Positions 14,417-22,810 of a stretch of DNA of 34,502 nucleotides are shown piece by piece. The notes below the pieces were generated by a model that worked only from the letters and a program-made list of their open reading frames with translations, made no database searches and was not told the DNA's origin. This DNA comes from Mucilaginibacter gilvus (GTDB lineage: Bacteria > Bacteroidota > Bacteroidia > Sphingobacteriales > Sphingobacteriaceae), in the NCBI RefSeq assembly GCF_004054195.1, contig NZ_SBIW01000027.1:1-34502 (forward strand). The letters are read 5' to 3'. A program made the position numbers and the translations under genes. Numbering within the stretch: position 1 is the stretch's first letter; every line of letters starts with the position of its first letter.

Positions 14417-16396
14417 ATGAAAACAAGTATATTACTGCTGCTGGCCGCAATGCCGTTCTTCGCCGCCGCGCAAACGCAAACCAAAACTTACCACATCAAA
14501 TCGCCGGATGGCAAAATTGATATGACGGTAAACGCAGGCGCAACCATTAACTGGGCGGTGAAATACCAGCAAACGGACGTCATCATTCCGTCGAATGTGT
14601 CGCTGGTGTTAAACAATGGCTCCGTTTTGGGCCTCAACGCCGTTGTAAAAAGCGACAAAACGAGCGATAAGGACGAGTATTTTAATACCCCCATATACAA
14701 GAGGGCTAAGGTGCATGATAGCTACAACCAGCTCGCTCTAAAATTCAACGGCGATTATGGTTTGATCTTCCGGGCGTATAACAATGGGGTAGCCTACCGC
14801 TTTACAACCGAGTTTAAGGAAGCGATTACCTTAAAAGACGAGGAGGCCAACTTTAATTTTGCTACCGATACCAAAGCCTACCTGCCTTTTGTGAACGATT
14901 ACCGCGCCAAGGATAAATACAACACCTCCTACGAGGCCCATTACGATACGCTAAAAATATCAACCCTGAAAAAAGATACGCTTGCGTTTTTGCCTGTACT
15001 GGTAAACATAAACGACCAGATAAAAGCTGCCATACTGGAGGCCGATATTGAGGATTACCCGGGCATGTACCTCATCAGCGGCAAAGGAAACAGCCTGCGC
15101 GGCACTTTTGCGCCTTACCCGCTGGAGCAGGCCGCCGGCGGTTATGCCGACATGAACTACGTGGTAAAACGCCGCGCCGAGTACATGGCCAAAACAACCG
15201 GCACCCGCCAATTCCCATGGCGCGCGGTGGTAATCAGTACCGAAGACAAGCAGTTGGCCGATAACGATATGGTGCAAAAACTGGCATCGCCGTCAAGGCT
15301 GGCCGACCAAACTTGGATAAAGCCCGGCAAAGTTGCCTGGGATTGGTGGAACGACTGGAACATCACCGGGGTGGATTTTAAGGCGGGGATCAACGTACCT
15401 ACCTATAAATATTATATCGATTTCGCTTCGGCCAACAAACTGGAGTATATCATTATAGATGAAGGCTGGTCGAAGGATACCGATCTGAACCAGATCTCGC
15501 CGGATATCAATATTGAAGAGCTGGTTGCTTATGCCAAAGGAAAAAATGTGGGCGTCATTTTATGGGCAAGCTGGTACGCCACCATGCAGCAAACCGATGC
15601 CGTTTTTGATAAATATGAAAAAATGGGGATCAAGGGGTTTAAGATAGATTTTATTGACCGCGACGACCAGTTTGCCGTAAACTCCCTGTACGAAATTGCG
15701 CAGAAGGCCGCTAACCATCATTTACTGGTAGATTACCATGGCATGTACAAGCCATCGGGCTTGCAGCGCACTTTCCCCAATATATTAAATTTTGAGGGCG
15801 TAAAAGGCTTGGAGAATATGAAATGGGGCGTAAACAACCAACCGGTTTATGATGTGAGCATCCCCTTTATACGGATGCTGGCCGGGCCGATGGATTATAC
15901 ACCCGGCGGTATGCGCAACGCATCTAAAGCCAGTTTCCGCCCTGTTAACGGCAACCCCATGACACAGGGGACCCGCGCCCACCAGCTGGCCATGTTCACT
16001 ATATTCGAGGCGCCACTGCAAATGATGGCCGATAACCCTACCGCTTACAAAAAAGAACAGGAAAGCACCGATTACATAGCTGCCGTGCCAACCACCTTCG
16101 ACGAAACCGTTGCACTGGATGGTAAAGTTGGCGATTTTGTAAGCATCGCCCGCCGTAAGGGCAGTACCTGGTACGCCGGCGCCATGACCAATTGGGATGA
16201 GCGCGAAATTACCATAGACCTCTCCTTTTTAGGCGAAGGCAACTATAAGGCTATTTTGTTTAGCGATGGTATTAACGCCAACCGCAATGGCGAAGACTAC
16301 GTGCGGAAGGAGGTAACCCTCACCTCAAAAGATAAATTAATCGTAAAGATGGCATCCGGCGGTGGCTGGGCAGCAAGGTTTGAGAAAGTGAATTAA
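14417..16396 (+). CDS. Glycoside hydrolase family 97, probably retaining (alpha-galactosidase type)
   Basis: A 659-aa periplasmic or surface enzyme with a signal peptide (MKTSILLLLAAMPFFAAAQ), an N-terminal beta-sandwich with SPDGKIDMTV, a TIM barrel (VAWDWWNDWNITGVDF, YIIIDEGW, VILWASWY) and a C-terminal beta domain. GH97 contains inverting SusB-like alpha-glucosidases and retaining alpha-galactosidases. Here GFKIDFIDRDDQ puts an Asp (411) where the retaining branch has its nucleophile, and Glu460 in NFEGVKGLE, 49 residues later, fits the acid/base. I therefore favour the retaining type. No susC/D pair is adjacent, so it is not in a visible PUL. Confidence 0.93.
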   Translation: MKTSILLLLAAMPFFAAAQTQTKTYHIKSPDGKIDMTVNAGATINWAVKYQQTDVIIPSNVSLVLNNGSVLGLNAVVKSDKTSDKDEYFNTPIYKRAKVHDSYNQLALKFNGDYGLIFRAYNNGVAYRFTTEFKEAITLKDEEANFNFATDTKAYLPFVNDYRAKDKYNTSYEAHYDTLKISTLKKDTLAFLPVLVNINDQIKAAILEADIEDYPGMYLISGKGNSLRGTFAPYPLEQAAGGYADMNYVVKRRAEYMAKTTGTRQFPWRAVVISTEDKQLADNDMVQKLASPSRLADQTWIKPGKVAWDWWNDWNITGVDFKAGINVPTYKYYIDFASANKLEYIIIDEGWSKDTDLNQISPDINIEELVAYAKGKNVGVILWASWYATMQQTDAVFDKYEKMGIKGFKIDFIDRDDQFAVNSLYEIAQKAANHHLLVDYHGMYKPSGLQRTFPNILNFEGVKGLENMKWGVNNQPVYDVSIPFIRMLAGPMDYTPGGMRNASKASFRPVNGNPMTQGTRAHQLAMFTIFEAPLQMMADNPTAYKKEQESTDYIAAVPTTFDETVALDGKVGDFVSIARRKGSTWYAGAMTNWDEREITIDLSFLGEGNYKAILFSDGINANRNGEDYVRKEVTLTSKDKLIVKMASGGGWAARFEKVN

Positions 16397-16417
16397 GACT
16401 ATATAAGTTTTTCATTT

Positions 16418-16460
16418 AACTAAGGGGCAGGGTGCGCAAATGCATCCTGCCCTCTTAGTT
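16418..16460. terminator. Terminator after GH97
   Basis: AACTAAG pairs with CTTAGTT, and GGGCAGG-TGC pairs with GCA-CCTGCCC, around a GCAAAT loop. It is a long near-perfect hairpin 21 bp after the stop, with only a weak T tail. Confidence 0.65.
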
Positions 16461-16604
16461 ATGTAGCTTTTCGTCTTCGGGGGGATGCTTGGTTGGTGGA
16501 AAGCACAGCAACCAAGCTACGTTCCATCGAAACGTATTGTGATTTGTCGCCTTTGCAAATAATAGGCAATTACTCTTGGAGAAGGGGGAATGAAAAAACG
16601 TGGG

Positions 16605-16645
16605 GTCATCCTGAGCTTGTCGTGGTTCGACAGGCTCACCATAAC
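16605..16645 (+). repeat. REP-like hairpin (GTCATCCTGAGCTTGTCG type)
   Basis: GAGCTTGTCG (16613-16622) pairs over 10 bp, one wobble, with CGACAGGCTC (16628-16637) around TGGTT. It starts GTCATCCTGA like the elements at 4531 and 20672. Confidence 0.7.
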
Positions 16646-16781
16646 TCACCACAAAATTTATCACGGGAGCAAAGAAGCACTCTCCCAGTAAATATATCGG
16701 CCTGCATTGCAGTTTGTCCTCTGTAGAGATTGCTTTGTTCCTCGTAAGGACGCAGTTGGGGGGGACAAACTCCCTTAAAAC

Positions 16782-16806
16782 AAAAAAGGAGCGCAATTTG
16801 CGCCCC
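16782..16806 (-). terminator. amtB terminator
   Basis: On the minus strand GGGGCGC pairs with GCGCTCC around AAATT and is followed by TTTTTTG. It lies 28 bp past the amtB stop. Confidence 0.75.
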
Positions 16807-16833
16807 TCTTTTATAAACATGTTCGATGTATGG

Positions 16834-18141
16834 TTATAGCTCTTCGTCGTGCTGGCTCATATCCAGACCAGCGAGTTCGTCGGCTTCAGATACACGCAAC
16901 TTGCTTATCATATCTGTGATCTTCAACAATAGAAGAGAACCGAAGAAAGCAAATGCCGATACTGATACTAAAGCCACAAGGTGTTTAACAAATAAGGTGG
17001 TTTCGCCATAGGCCAATCCTTCGGCACCAAAGCTGTTAACGCTTTTAGTTGCGAAGATACCGGTCATTAGCATACCTACCATACCACCAACACCATGGCA
17101 AGGGAAAACATCCAACGTATCGTCGATGTTTGTTTTCGAGCGCCATATAACTACTAAATTACTTACCACAGCTGCAACTATACCTACTATTAATGAGCTT
17201 GATACGGTGATATAACCGGCAGCAGGGGTTACAGCAACCAAACCTACTACAGCACCTATACAGGCACCCATTGCAGAAGGTTTTTTACCTCTTAAAATAT
17301 CAAAAAATATCCATGACATGGCAGCAGCAGCCGAGGCGGTTGTTGTAGTGGCCAATGCGGTAGCCGCAAGCTCACCAGCGCCTAAAGCAGAACCCGCGTT
17401 GAAACCAAACCAACCAAACCAAAGCAAACCGGTGCCTAATATTACGTAGCTGATACGGGCAGGTGTGTGTGCCTCTTCTACTTTATTACGTTGTTTTAGG
17501 TATAAGGCCGATGCCAAAGCTGCCCAGCCCGCGCTCATGTGTACCACGGTACCACCTGCAAAATCTAACACACCATATTTAAAAAAGAGGCCTTCCGGGT
17601 GCCAGGTTGCGTGTGCAAGCGGTATGTAGATAACTACGATGAACAGGGTGATGAAAATTAAATAAGAGTTGAAACGGATACGCTCTGCAAATGCGCCGGT
17701 AATTAAAGCGGGTGTAATAACCGCGAATTTTAACTGGAACATAGCAAAAAGGATAACCGGAATTGTACCACCCAGCCAGGCAACGCCAAGGGTGTTTTGC
17801 ATCATAAAGAATGATTTTGGGTTACCGATGATACCGTAGCCGCCAACGTCGTCGCCAAAGGCCATGCTGAAACCAAATACTACCCAAATGATAGTGATAA
17901 GGCCCATGCAAACAAAGCTTTGCAGCATGGTGGAGATAACGTTTTTCTTACGAACCATACCGCCGTAAAAGAAGGCGAGGCCGGGTGTCATTAATAATAC
18001 AAGCGCGGTAGAGATAAGCAACCAGGCAATATCAGCCCCAACGTATGTGGTTGCTGGCTTAGCGGCCGCTACGTTCCCGGGGAACAAAAAAGCCAGGATA
18101 ACTACAATTACGAGTATGCCGAATGGTACAATTTTTTTCAT
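16834..18141 (-). CDS. amtB: Ammonium transporter
   Basis: An Amt/Rh-family channel for ammonium uptake across the inner membrane. I start it at the ATG at 18141 (MKKIVPFGILVIVV), giving 435 aa with a signal-like first helix. A longer frame from 18228 adds 29 residues that look untranslated. About 11 further helices follow; the family signature DVFPCHGVGGMVGMLMTG contains one pore His, and TVVHMSAGWAAL the other. No glnK/P-II gene is adjacent, which is unusual because amtB is often paired with it. The C-terminal tail (SEADELAGLDMSQHDEEL) is acidic. Confidence 0.94.
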   Translation of the reverse strand: MKKIVPFGILVIVVILAFLFPGNVAAAKPATTYVGADIAWLLISTALVLLMTPGLAFFYGGMVRKKNVISTMLQSFVCMGLITIIWVVFGFSMAFGDDVGGYGIIGNPKSFFMMQNTLGVAWLGGTIPVILFAMFQLKFAVITPALITGAFAERIRFNSYLIFITLFIVVIYIPLAHATWHPEGLFFKYGVLDFAGGTVVHMSAGWAALASALYLKQRNKVEEAHTPARISYVILGTGLLWFGWFGFNAGSALGAGELAATALATTTTASAAAAMSWIFFDILRGKKPSAMGACIGAVVGLVAVTPAAGYITVSSSLIVGIVAAVVSNLVVIWRSKTNIDDTLDVFPCHGVGGMVGMLMTGIFATKSVNSFGAEGLAYGETTLFVKHLVALVSVSAFAFFGSLLLLKITDMISKLRVSEADELAGLDMSQHDEEL

Positions 18142-18322
18142 TTTGTTGTTGTGATAAGTGATTAAATTAAATAGTCGGGGAGCCCCTGGTGGTTGGGCGT
18201 TAAACAAAAGTGGAAACAATAACAGCACGTTATTTCATATGCTTACAAACGAGCCCGCTATGTGAAGAGGCTTTTTGGCAATGTCAGCTCAGAAATACTT
18301 GTTTTGTTGCTCCCTTGTTACC

Positions 18323-18667
18323 CTACCAAAAGGAGTGGTATGGAAATAGCATCAGTTTAGTTAACCGCTGAACGGTTTGGTTATACTGATGGTAATCACT
18401 TGTCAGGAAAGAGAATCCTGAAGTTAAAATTGTAGAAGCCTCCTTTTGTATAGACTGGAAGCGGATCCTATGAGTTTGAAAACTGCCAGTACGGTTTTTT
18501 AAATAAAAGGCCGCACTAATGTGGCGTTTTTCTTGACTGCGCCTGTAATTTGTAAGGGAAGCAACGGAAGAGTTTTCTTTTTGTTCGAAAAACGGTAAGG
18601 ATAATAGAAAAAATGCCTCGCAGAGCAAGAATAAAGTTAAAATATATTTATATTTTCTTAGAGGCAC
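18323..18667 (-). CDS. Possible small secreted or membrane-anchored protein
   Basis: An open frame of 114 codons from a GTG at 18667. The first 30 residues (MPLRKYKYILTLFLLCEAFF) look like a signal peptide or anchor, and the rest is basic and polar with no recognised motif. TTTG followed 20 nt later by TACTTTTA (18679-18672) is a near-consensus promoter just upstream, but the predicted RNA start would fall almost on the GTG, so it would be leaderless. Composition is A/T-rich. It may be a chance frame; the signal-like start is the only real support. Confidence 0.35.
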   Translation of the reverse strand: MPLRKYKYILTLFLLCEAFFLLSLPFFEQKENSSVASLTNYRRSQEKRHISAAFYLKNRTGSFQTHRIRFQSIQKEASTILTSGFSFLTSDYHQYNQTVQRLTKLMLFPYHSFW

Positions 18668-18872
18668 AATCTAAAAGTAGAATAATAAAATGAAAATGAC
18701 AAAAAAAATGACAAAAAATTGTTATTTTCTTACAAACAATAAATTTTAATGTAAATTTATTAAAATAACTACTAAAAAGATATAGCATATTGTTAAAAAG
18801 GCACCACGGCTGGTATTTATTGGTGATATTGTTAAAAAATTGTGCTTTGTGGGTGTTTTTTGGCTGGAATTG
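18668..18872. other. A/T-rich spacer downstream of dinB
   Basis: Very A/T-rich, with short repeated phrases (AATGACAAAAAAAATGACAA near 18695-18715, and TTGTTAAAA near 18791, 18830 and 18870). No gene or clear hairpin seen. Together with 18142-18322 it forms a long low-information stretch if the small frame between them is not real. Confidence 0.4.
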
Positions 18873-19973
18873 TTAAAATAGACGCAATTGAGCGGATATT
18901 CCCAATGGTTTTATTTCTACAATGTTAAAATTTGATACCGTGATGCCCAGCAGCCTTATCCGGCTGTTTTCTACATCGGTGGTAAGCAGCAGGTTTTTGG
19001 CGGTATGTATGATGGTTTGCATATCGTCGAAGCAATCGGGGTGTGATTGGCTTCGCGTTATCTGCCTAAAATCGCTGTATTTTATTTTGAGGGTAAGGGT
19101 GCGGCCCTTAAGTTGGTATTTTAGCAAGCGCTCGTTCACCAGTTTGGCTATCTTCTCCAGTTCGGCGTTCATTTCCTCAACCGTGGTGAGGTCATACGCG
19201 AAAGTGTCTTCGGCTCCCATGGATTTTGTTTCGCGGTGGGGCTGTACTTCGCGCTCATCGATGCCCCTTACTATATTATAATAGAAGGCTCCGGCTTTGC
19301 CAAAGTGCCCGGTGATCTGTTCCAGGCTCAGTTGTTTCAGGTCGGCCCCGGTAAAAAGGCCCAGTTTCTTCATTTTTTGGGCGGTAACCTTACCCACGCC
19401 ATAAAATTTTTCTACCGGCAGGTTCTCTATAAAATTTTCGATAGATGAGGGGCCTATGAAAGTTAACCCGTCGGGCTTTTGCATGTCCGACGCGATCTTC
19501 GCCACGAATTTATTTACCGATACCCCTGCCGAAGCGGTAAGGTTCAGTTCCTCTTTAATAGCCTGTTTTATTTCTTTGGCAATATCAATGGCCGAGCCAA
19601 TGTTCAGTTTATCCTGCGTAACATCAAGGTAAGCCTCATCTAAGGATAGGGGTTCTATCAGATCGGTATAGCGGCTAAAGATCTCGCGGATATGCTGTGA
19701 TGCTTCCTTATAAGCGGCAAACCTGGGCCTTACAAATATGGCATGTGGGCAAAGCTGTAATGCCCGTTTAGACGACATAGCCGAATGGATGCCAAACTTG
19801 CGCGCCTCGTAACTTGCGGTAGCCACCACACCGCCGCGCCCCTCGGGCAGGCCGCCAACAACCAATGGTTTGCCGCGCAATTCGGGGTTGTCGCGCTGCT
19901 CTACCGACGCGTAGAACGCATCCATATCAATATGGATAATTTTTCGCCGTGCCTGTGTTTGCTTTTCTTCCAC
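18873..19973 (-). CDS. dinB: DNA polymerase IV (Y-family)
   Basis: DinB is a translesion, error-prone DNA polymerase. The 366-aa protein has the two catalytic acidic motifs, HIDMDAFYASVEQ (Asp16, Asp18) and LSLDEAYLDV (Asp112, Glu113), the fingers motif TASYEARKFGI, the HhH motif YGVGKVTAQKMKKLG, and a little-finger domain. It ends in QLRLF (362-366), a classic beta-clamp-binding peptide. Length is normal. The gene stands alone, divergent from the 199-codon frame at 20017; no LexA-type operator was recognised upstream. Confidence 0.96.
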   Translation of the reverse strand: MEEKQTQARRKIIHIDMDAFYASVEQRDNPELRGKPLVVGGLPEGRGGVVATASYEARKFGIHSAMSSKRALQLCPHAIFVRPRFAAYKEASQHIREIFSRYTDLIEPLSLDEAYLDVTQDKLNIGSAIDIAKEIKQAIKEELNLTASAGVSVNKFVAKIASDMQKPDGLTFIGPSSIENFIENLPVEKFYGVGKVTAQKMKKLGLFTGADLKQLSLEQITGHFGKAGAFYYNIVRGIDEREVQPHRETKSMGAEDTFAYDLTTVEEMNAELEKIAKLVNERLLKYQLKGRTLTLKIKYSDFRQITRSQSHPDCFDDMQTIIHTAKNLLLTTDVENSRIRLLGITVSNFNIVEIKPLGISAQLRLF

Positions 19974-20011
19974 TGTGATGTGCTAACAAATATTAAGCTA
20001 TTTATTTAAAT

Positions 20012-20019
20012 TACCTTTG
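20012..20019 (+). promoter_or_regulatory. -7 promoter element
   Basis: TACCTTTG matches TAnnTTTG exactly, 27 bp before an ATG at 20047. It overlaps an in-frame TTG at 20017, which argues that the TTG is promoter sequence and not the start codon. Confidence 0.5.
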
Positions 20020-20046
20020 TTAAATAACACGGTTTTTAGAAAAGAA

Positions 20047-20616
20047 ATGTCGTCACACCACATCGTACGCGAAAAGCAGGAACCCGCTTTATTGGCCCTT
20101 GGCCTGGATACCTTTGATGCCGAATTTTTGGGCCAGTTGCTGGAATGGAGCCCAACGGTGATCACCACGCCAGCCACTGCCGAGCAGATAAACGCCTATG
20201 GGATTAAAATAGACCTTATTATTGCTGATGCCTTGGAACCCGGCATGCAGTCTGACGTGAAGCTGATAGCAGCAGGCAGCGTGAGCCCGGTAGAAGCAGC
20301 TTTGAATTATTTGATAGCTGCTGGCTATTCGGCGGTAAACATGGTTACCGATGAGTTGAACCTGGATGAGTTTCTGTTTTATGCCGATAAAATAAACCTC
20401 GTGATATTTTGCCGGGATAAAAAGATCTTCCCGGTAACATCGGGCTTTAACAAATGGAAGCCAGCGGGGGAGCGGGTGGAACTACTTTCTGTATCAACAG
20501 GTGTAAAAACAGAAGGCTTAACAGCTTTGGGCACCGGCGATTATAAAACCACTGCCGACGGTTTTTACACTTTGCAGTTTGATGAACCTTTTTTGTTTGT
20601 GGCGGAGGAGATTTAG
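20047..20616 (+). CDS. Thiamine-pyrophosphokinase-like protein (uncertain)
   Basis: A roughly 189-aa soluble protein starting MSSHHIVREKQEPALLALG. The Rossmann-like first half with IDLIIADAL and a C-terminal beta-rich part ending DGFYTLQFDEPFLFVAEEI recall the two-domain layout of thiamine pyrophosphokinase. The usual GDxDS-type catalytic motif is not evident, so I would not claim the activity. I start at ATG 20047; a TTG at 20017 is in frame but lies in the promoter element. No thiamine gene or TPP riboswitch is nearby. Confidence 0.65.
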   Translation: MSSHHIVREKQEPALLALGLDTFDAEFLGQLLEWSPTVITTPATAEQINAYGIKIDLIIADALEPGMQSDVKLIAAGSVSPVEAALNYLIAAGYSAVNMVTDELNLDEFLFYADKINLVIFCRDKKIFPVTSGFNKWKPAGERVELLSVSTGVKTEGLTALGTGDYKTTADGFYTLQFDEPFLFVAEEI

Positions 20617-20955
20617 TATTTTATGCATTGCCCTGGGGTAGTGCTAAATTGTTCGGAAAAATATAAATAACCGTCATCCTGAACTTGTTTCAGGACCCCA
20701 CAGGATAGGTAGACCACACGCTAAGCCGCCTTGCAAACCGCCACCTTGCATGTGGGGTGCCGAAATAAACGGCATGACGGGTGCTTATTTATCTTCAGCT
20801 TATTGTCGCCACGAAGGCAAAGCCAAAAATGCTATAAAACAGCCCATCAATTTTCTTCGAAAAATAATTAAACTTTAATTAAACCGTTGATAATTATCTT
20901 AGTCTATACAATACGTCGGTTCAAACACCGGTCAATTAAAATCATTCAAAACAAA
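20617..20955. other. Spacer with REP pair, 339 bp
   Basis: The middle is the inverted REP pair at 20671-20780. The remainder (20790-20955) is A/T-rich and presumably holds the promoter of the Gly/Arg-rich gene, but I cannot place a good -33/-7 pair. Confidence 0.5.
20671..20780. repeat. Inverted REP pair
   Basis: Left arm 20671-20701 starts CCGTCATCCTGAACTTGTTT and ends CCCCAC. Right arm 20752-20780, read in reverse complement, starts CCGTCATGCCGTTTATTTCG and ends CCCCAC. Each arm has its own hairpin (CCTGAA/TTCAGG on the left, GCCG/CGGC on the right). ATAAATAA and TTATTTAT flank the pair. Confidence 0.75.
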
Positions 20956-22077
20956 ATGACATATAAAAAATTCCTTTCAGTGGCTTTCGGCGGACTATTG
21001 TTCCTGTCTTTAGCTTTACCGGCAGCTGCACAGCGCAGAGGCGGCGGTGGCGGCGGCTTTAGTCGCGGTGGTGGTGGTTCTTCCGGTGGTGGCTTCAGCA
21101 GAGGCGGTGGTGGCGGCGGTTTCAGTCGTGGAGGTTCTTCCGGTGGCGGCGGTTTCAGTCGTCCGCAAGGAAGTGTTAGCCGTCCCTCGGGCGGTGGCGG
21201 CTTCAGCAGGCCAAATAACACAGGCATAGCGCCACAACGTGGTGGCGGTAGCTATTCGCAGGGTGGCGGTTTTAGCCGTAGCCCACGTACAAATTCTGTT
21301 GGTGGCTTCAGTCGCCCGCAGGGTGGTTTCAATCGTGGTGGTTTTAGCCGCCCGGGTAGTACTTCTGCATATCGTGGCGGCAACTACGGTCGTGGCACAT
21401 CTGCATATCGTGGCGGCTCTTACGGCTATCGTGGCGGTACATACCGTGGTGGCGTTTATCGCGGCGGCACCTGGGGTCGTTCTTATGGTCCGCGTTACTT
21501 TAACCGAGGCTTTTATAACTACCGTGGTTACTACAACTCTTACTACAGGCCGCGTTTGGGCTTTAGCATTGGCGTGCTGCCATTTGGTTACTACCCGTTT
21601 TACTGGGGCGATTACCAATATTACTATAACGACGGGCTTTATTACCGCCAGTACGGTAGCGAATACACGGTGGTTGAACCACCAATAGGTGCAGCTGTAA
21701 ATTCCCTGCCATCAGGTGCGGAACCGATCACTATAAATGGTGAGCAATATTACGAATCGAACGGGGTTTACTACCGTGCGGTAACAAAAGACGACGGTAC
21801 CGTTGTGTATGAGGTTACCGGTAAAGATGGTGAGCTGAATACCGGCGATGCCCAGGACGACCAATCGTACTCATCGGCATATGACGCACCTTTAAAGGTT
21901 GGCGATGTGGTTGACCAGTTACCAGAGAACAGCCGCAAAATAAAAGTGAACGGCGAAAAGCTATATGTAGCCCCGGACGGTACCTACTTCCAGGAAGCGC
22001 TTGACGAGGATAACAACAAAGTTTACAAAGTAGTAGGCCTGCCAACAGATGAGCAGCCAGCGGACGACCAGAAATAA
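20956..22077 (+). CDS. Secreted Gly/Arg/Ser-rich protein with duplicated C-terminal domain (DUF6515-like)
   Basis: A 373-aa exported protein. I start at ATG 20956 (MTYKKFLSVAFGGLLFLSLA), which gives a proper signal peptide ending AAAQ; the frame is open further upstream but that part is not signal-like. Residues about 27-190 are low-complexity GGGFSRGG and YRGG repeats. A Tyr-rich hydrophobic stretch follows (about 195-240). Two tandem copies of a roughly 45-residue unit come next (about 245-289 and 315-360), each with LPxxxxxIxxNGExxY, then Y and VYxVxG. Proteins of this shape are common in Bacteroidota; surface or envelope function is likely but unknown. A strong terminator follows. Confidence 0.88.
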   Translation: MTYKKFLSVAFGGLLFLSLALPAAAQRRGGGGGGFSRGGGGSSGGGFSRGGGGGGFSRGGSSGGGGFSRPQGSVSRPSGGGGFSRPNNTGIAPQRGGGSYSQGGGFSRSPRTNSVGGFSRPQGGFNRGGFSRPGSTSAYRGGNYGRGTSAYRGGSYGYRGGTYRGGVYRGGTWGRSYGPRYFNRGFYNYRGYYNSYYRPRLGFSIGVLPFGYYPFYWGDYQYYYNDGLYYRQYGSEYTVVEPPIGAAVNSLPSGAEPITINGEQYYESNGVYYRAVTKDDGTVVYEVTGKDGELNTGDAQDDQSYSSAYDAPLKVGDVVDQLPENSRKIKVNGEKLYVAPDGTYFQEALDEDNNKVYKVVGLPTDEQPADDQK

Positions 22078-22097
22078 TTTTCAGTACTATGTTTTAT

Positions 22098-22132
22098 AAA
22101 GGGTGCGCCGGATTGCGGGGCACCCTTTTTTG
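22098..22132 (+). terminator. Terminator after the Gly/Arg-rich gene
   Basis: GGGTGC (22101-22106) pairs with GCACCC (22120-22125), extended by AA/TT, and is followed by TTTTTT. Confidence 0.8.
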
Positions 22133-22156
22133 TGCAACTCGTATTTAATAAACCTG

Positions 22157-22810
22157 CTATTTTCTTTTCGGTACATAAACGCGACCGATCACTCCATTAC
22201 TAAAAATGTGGGTTTGCATCAGAGTTAGTTCCAGCGGTTTGGGCGAAACTCCAAATAGCGGCATGCCTTCGCCCAGGGCAACGGGGTAGGTGGTTAGCCG
22301 ATACTCATCTACCAGGTCCAACGCGGTTAAAGCTTGCGCGAAGCCTGAGCCGCCATGCGCCAGGATGTATTTGCCTGGCTTCTGTTTCAGCTGTTCTATC
22401 CCATGTGCGAGATCACCTTTAATGACCAACGCGTTTTGCCATATCGCCAGGTTTTCGGCACAGCCCGGCGTGGCTTTCATTTGTTTTACGGTTTTTGGGA
22501 TCCCCGCCATTTTGAAACCCTCGACACCTTTTTTAAAGTTGGGTTCCATGTTTACTTTGTGCCGGGTAAAAGCGGCTTTGGGTATCGTGTTCATAGGTTC
22601 GGCGTAAATCTCGTCGGAAAATGGCCAGTAGGAGATCATATCGTTAAACACGTTACTACCCATTAGATGCATACCTGCATTTTTTATGGTATCCAATATC
22701 CAGGTATTGGAACCTTCTTCCTGAACTTTAAACAACCAATCCTGGTTTCCATCCGGGGCCGCTACAAAACCATCTACTGTGACTCCCATATTTAAAACAA
22801 GCTTTCTCAT
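22157..22810 (-). CDS. DHFR/RibD C-terminal-like reductase
   Basis: A 217-aa cytoplasmic protein of the dihydrofolate reductase-like RibD_C family: N-terminal LVLNMGVTVDGFVAAPDG, then MGSNVFNDM, a central NAL-VIKGDLAHGIEQLKQ, KYILAHGGSGFAQAL (the nucleotide-binding Gly motif) and EYRLTTYPVALGEGMPLF. Such stand-alone proteins are NADPH-dependent reductases of unknown substrate and are not true DHFR or riboflavin enzymes. No riboflavin or folate gene is adjacent. It converges on the Gly/Arg-rich gene. Confidence 0.88.
   Translation of the reverse strand: MRKLVLNMGVTVDGFVAAPDGNQDWLFKVQEEGSNTWILDTIKNAGMHLMGSNVFNDMISYWPFSDEIYAEPMNTIPKAAFTRHKVNMEPNFKKGVEGFKMAGIPKTVKQMKATPGCAENLAIWQNALVIKGDLAHGIEQLKQKPGKYILAHGGSGFAQALTALDLVDEYRLTTYPVALGEGMPLFGVSPKPLELTLMQTHIFSNGVIGRVYVPKRK

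Larger units (their letters stand above)
16397..16833. other. Repeat-rich spacer between GH97 and amtB, 437 bp
   Basis: No convincing gene. In order it contains a GH97 terminator (16418-16460), a REP-like hairpin (16605-16645), degenerate repeat text around 16725-16755 (GATTGCTTTGTTCCTCG), and the amtB terminator (16782-16806). An open frame on the minus strand across it is built from these repeats. Confidence 0.6.

Noticed and set aside
16455..16820. 121-codon open frame on the minus strand between GH97 and amtB
   Set aside because: It is built from a REP hairpin, repeat text and the amtB terminator; the sequence is not protein-like.
18142..18228. Upstream 29-codon extension of AmtB
   Set aside because: The residues are not membrane-protein-like, and the internal MKKIVPFG start gives a standard signal-type first helix.
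18142..18322. Possible riboswitch upstream of amtB
   Set aside because: No known aptamer core and no terminator or switching hairpin could be found.
21016..21688. Long open frames in other phases of the Gly/Arg-rich gene
   Set aside because: They are shadows of GGN-rich codons; only the frame with a signal peptide and the duplicated C-terminal domain makes sense.
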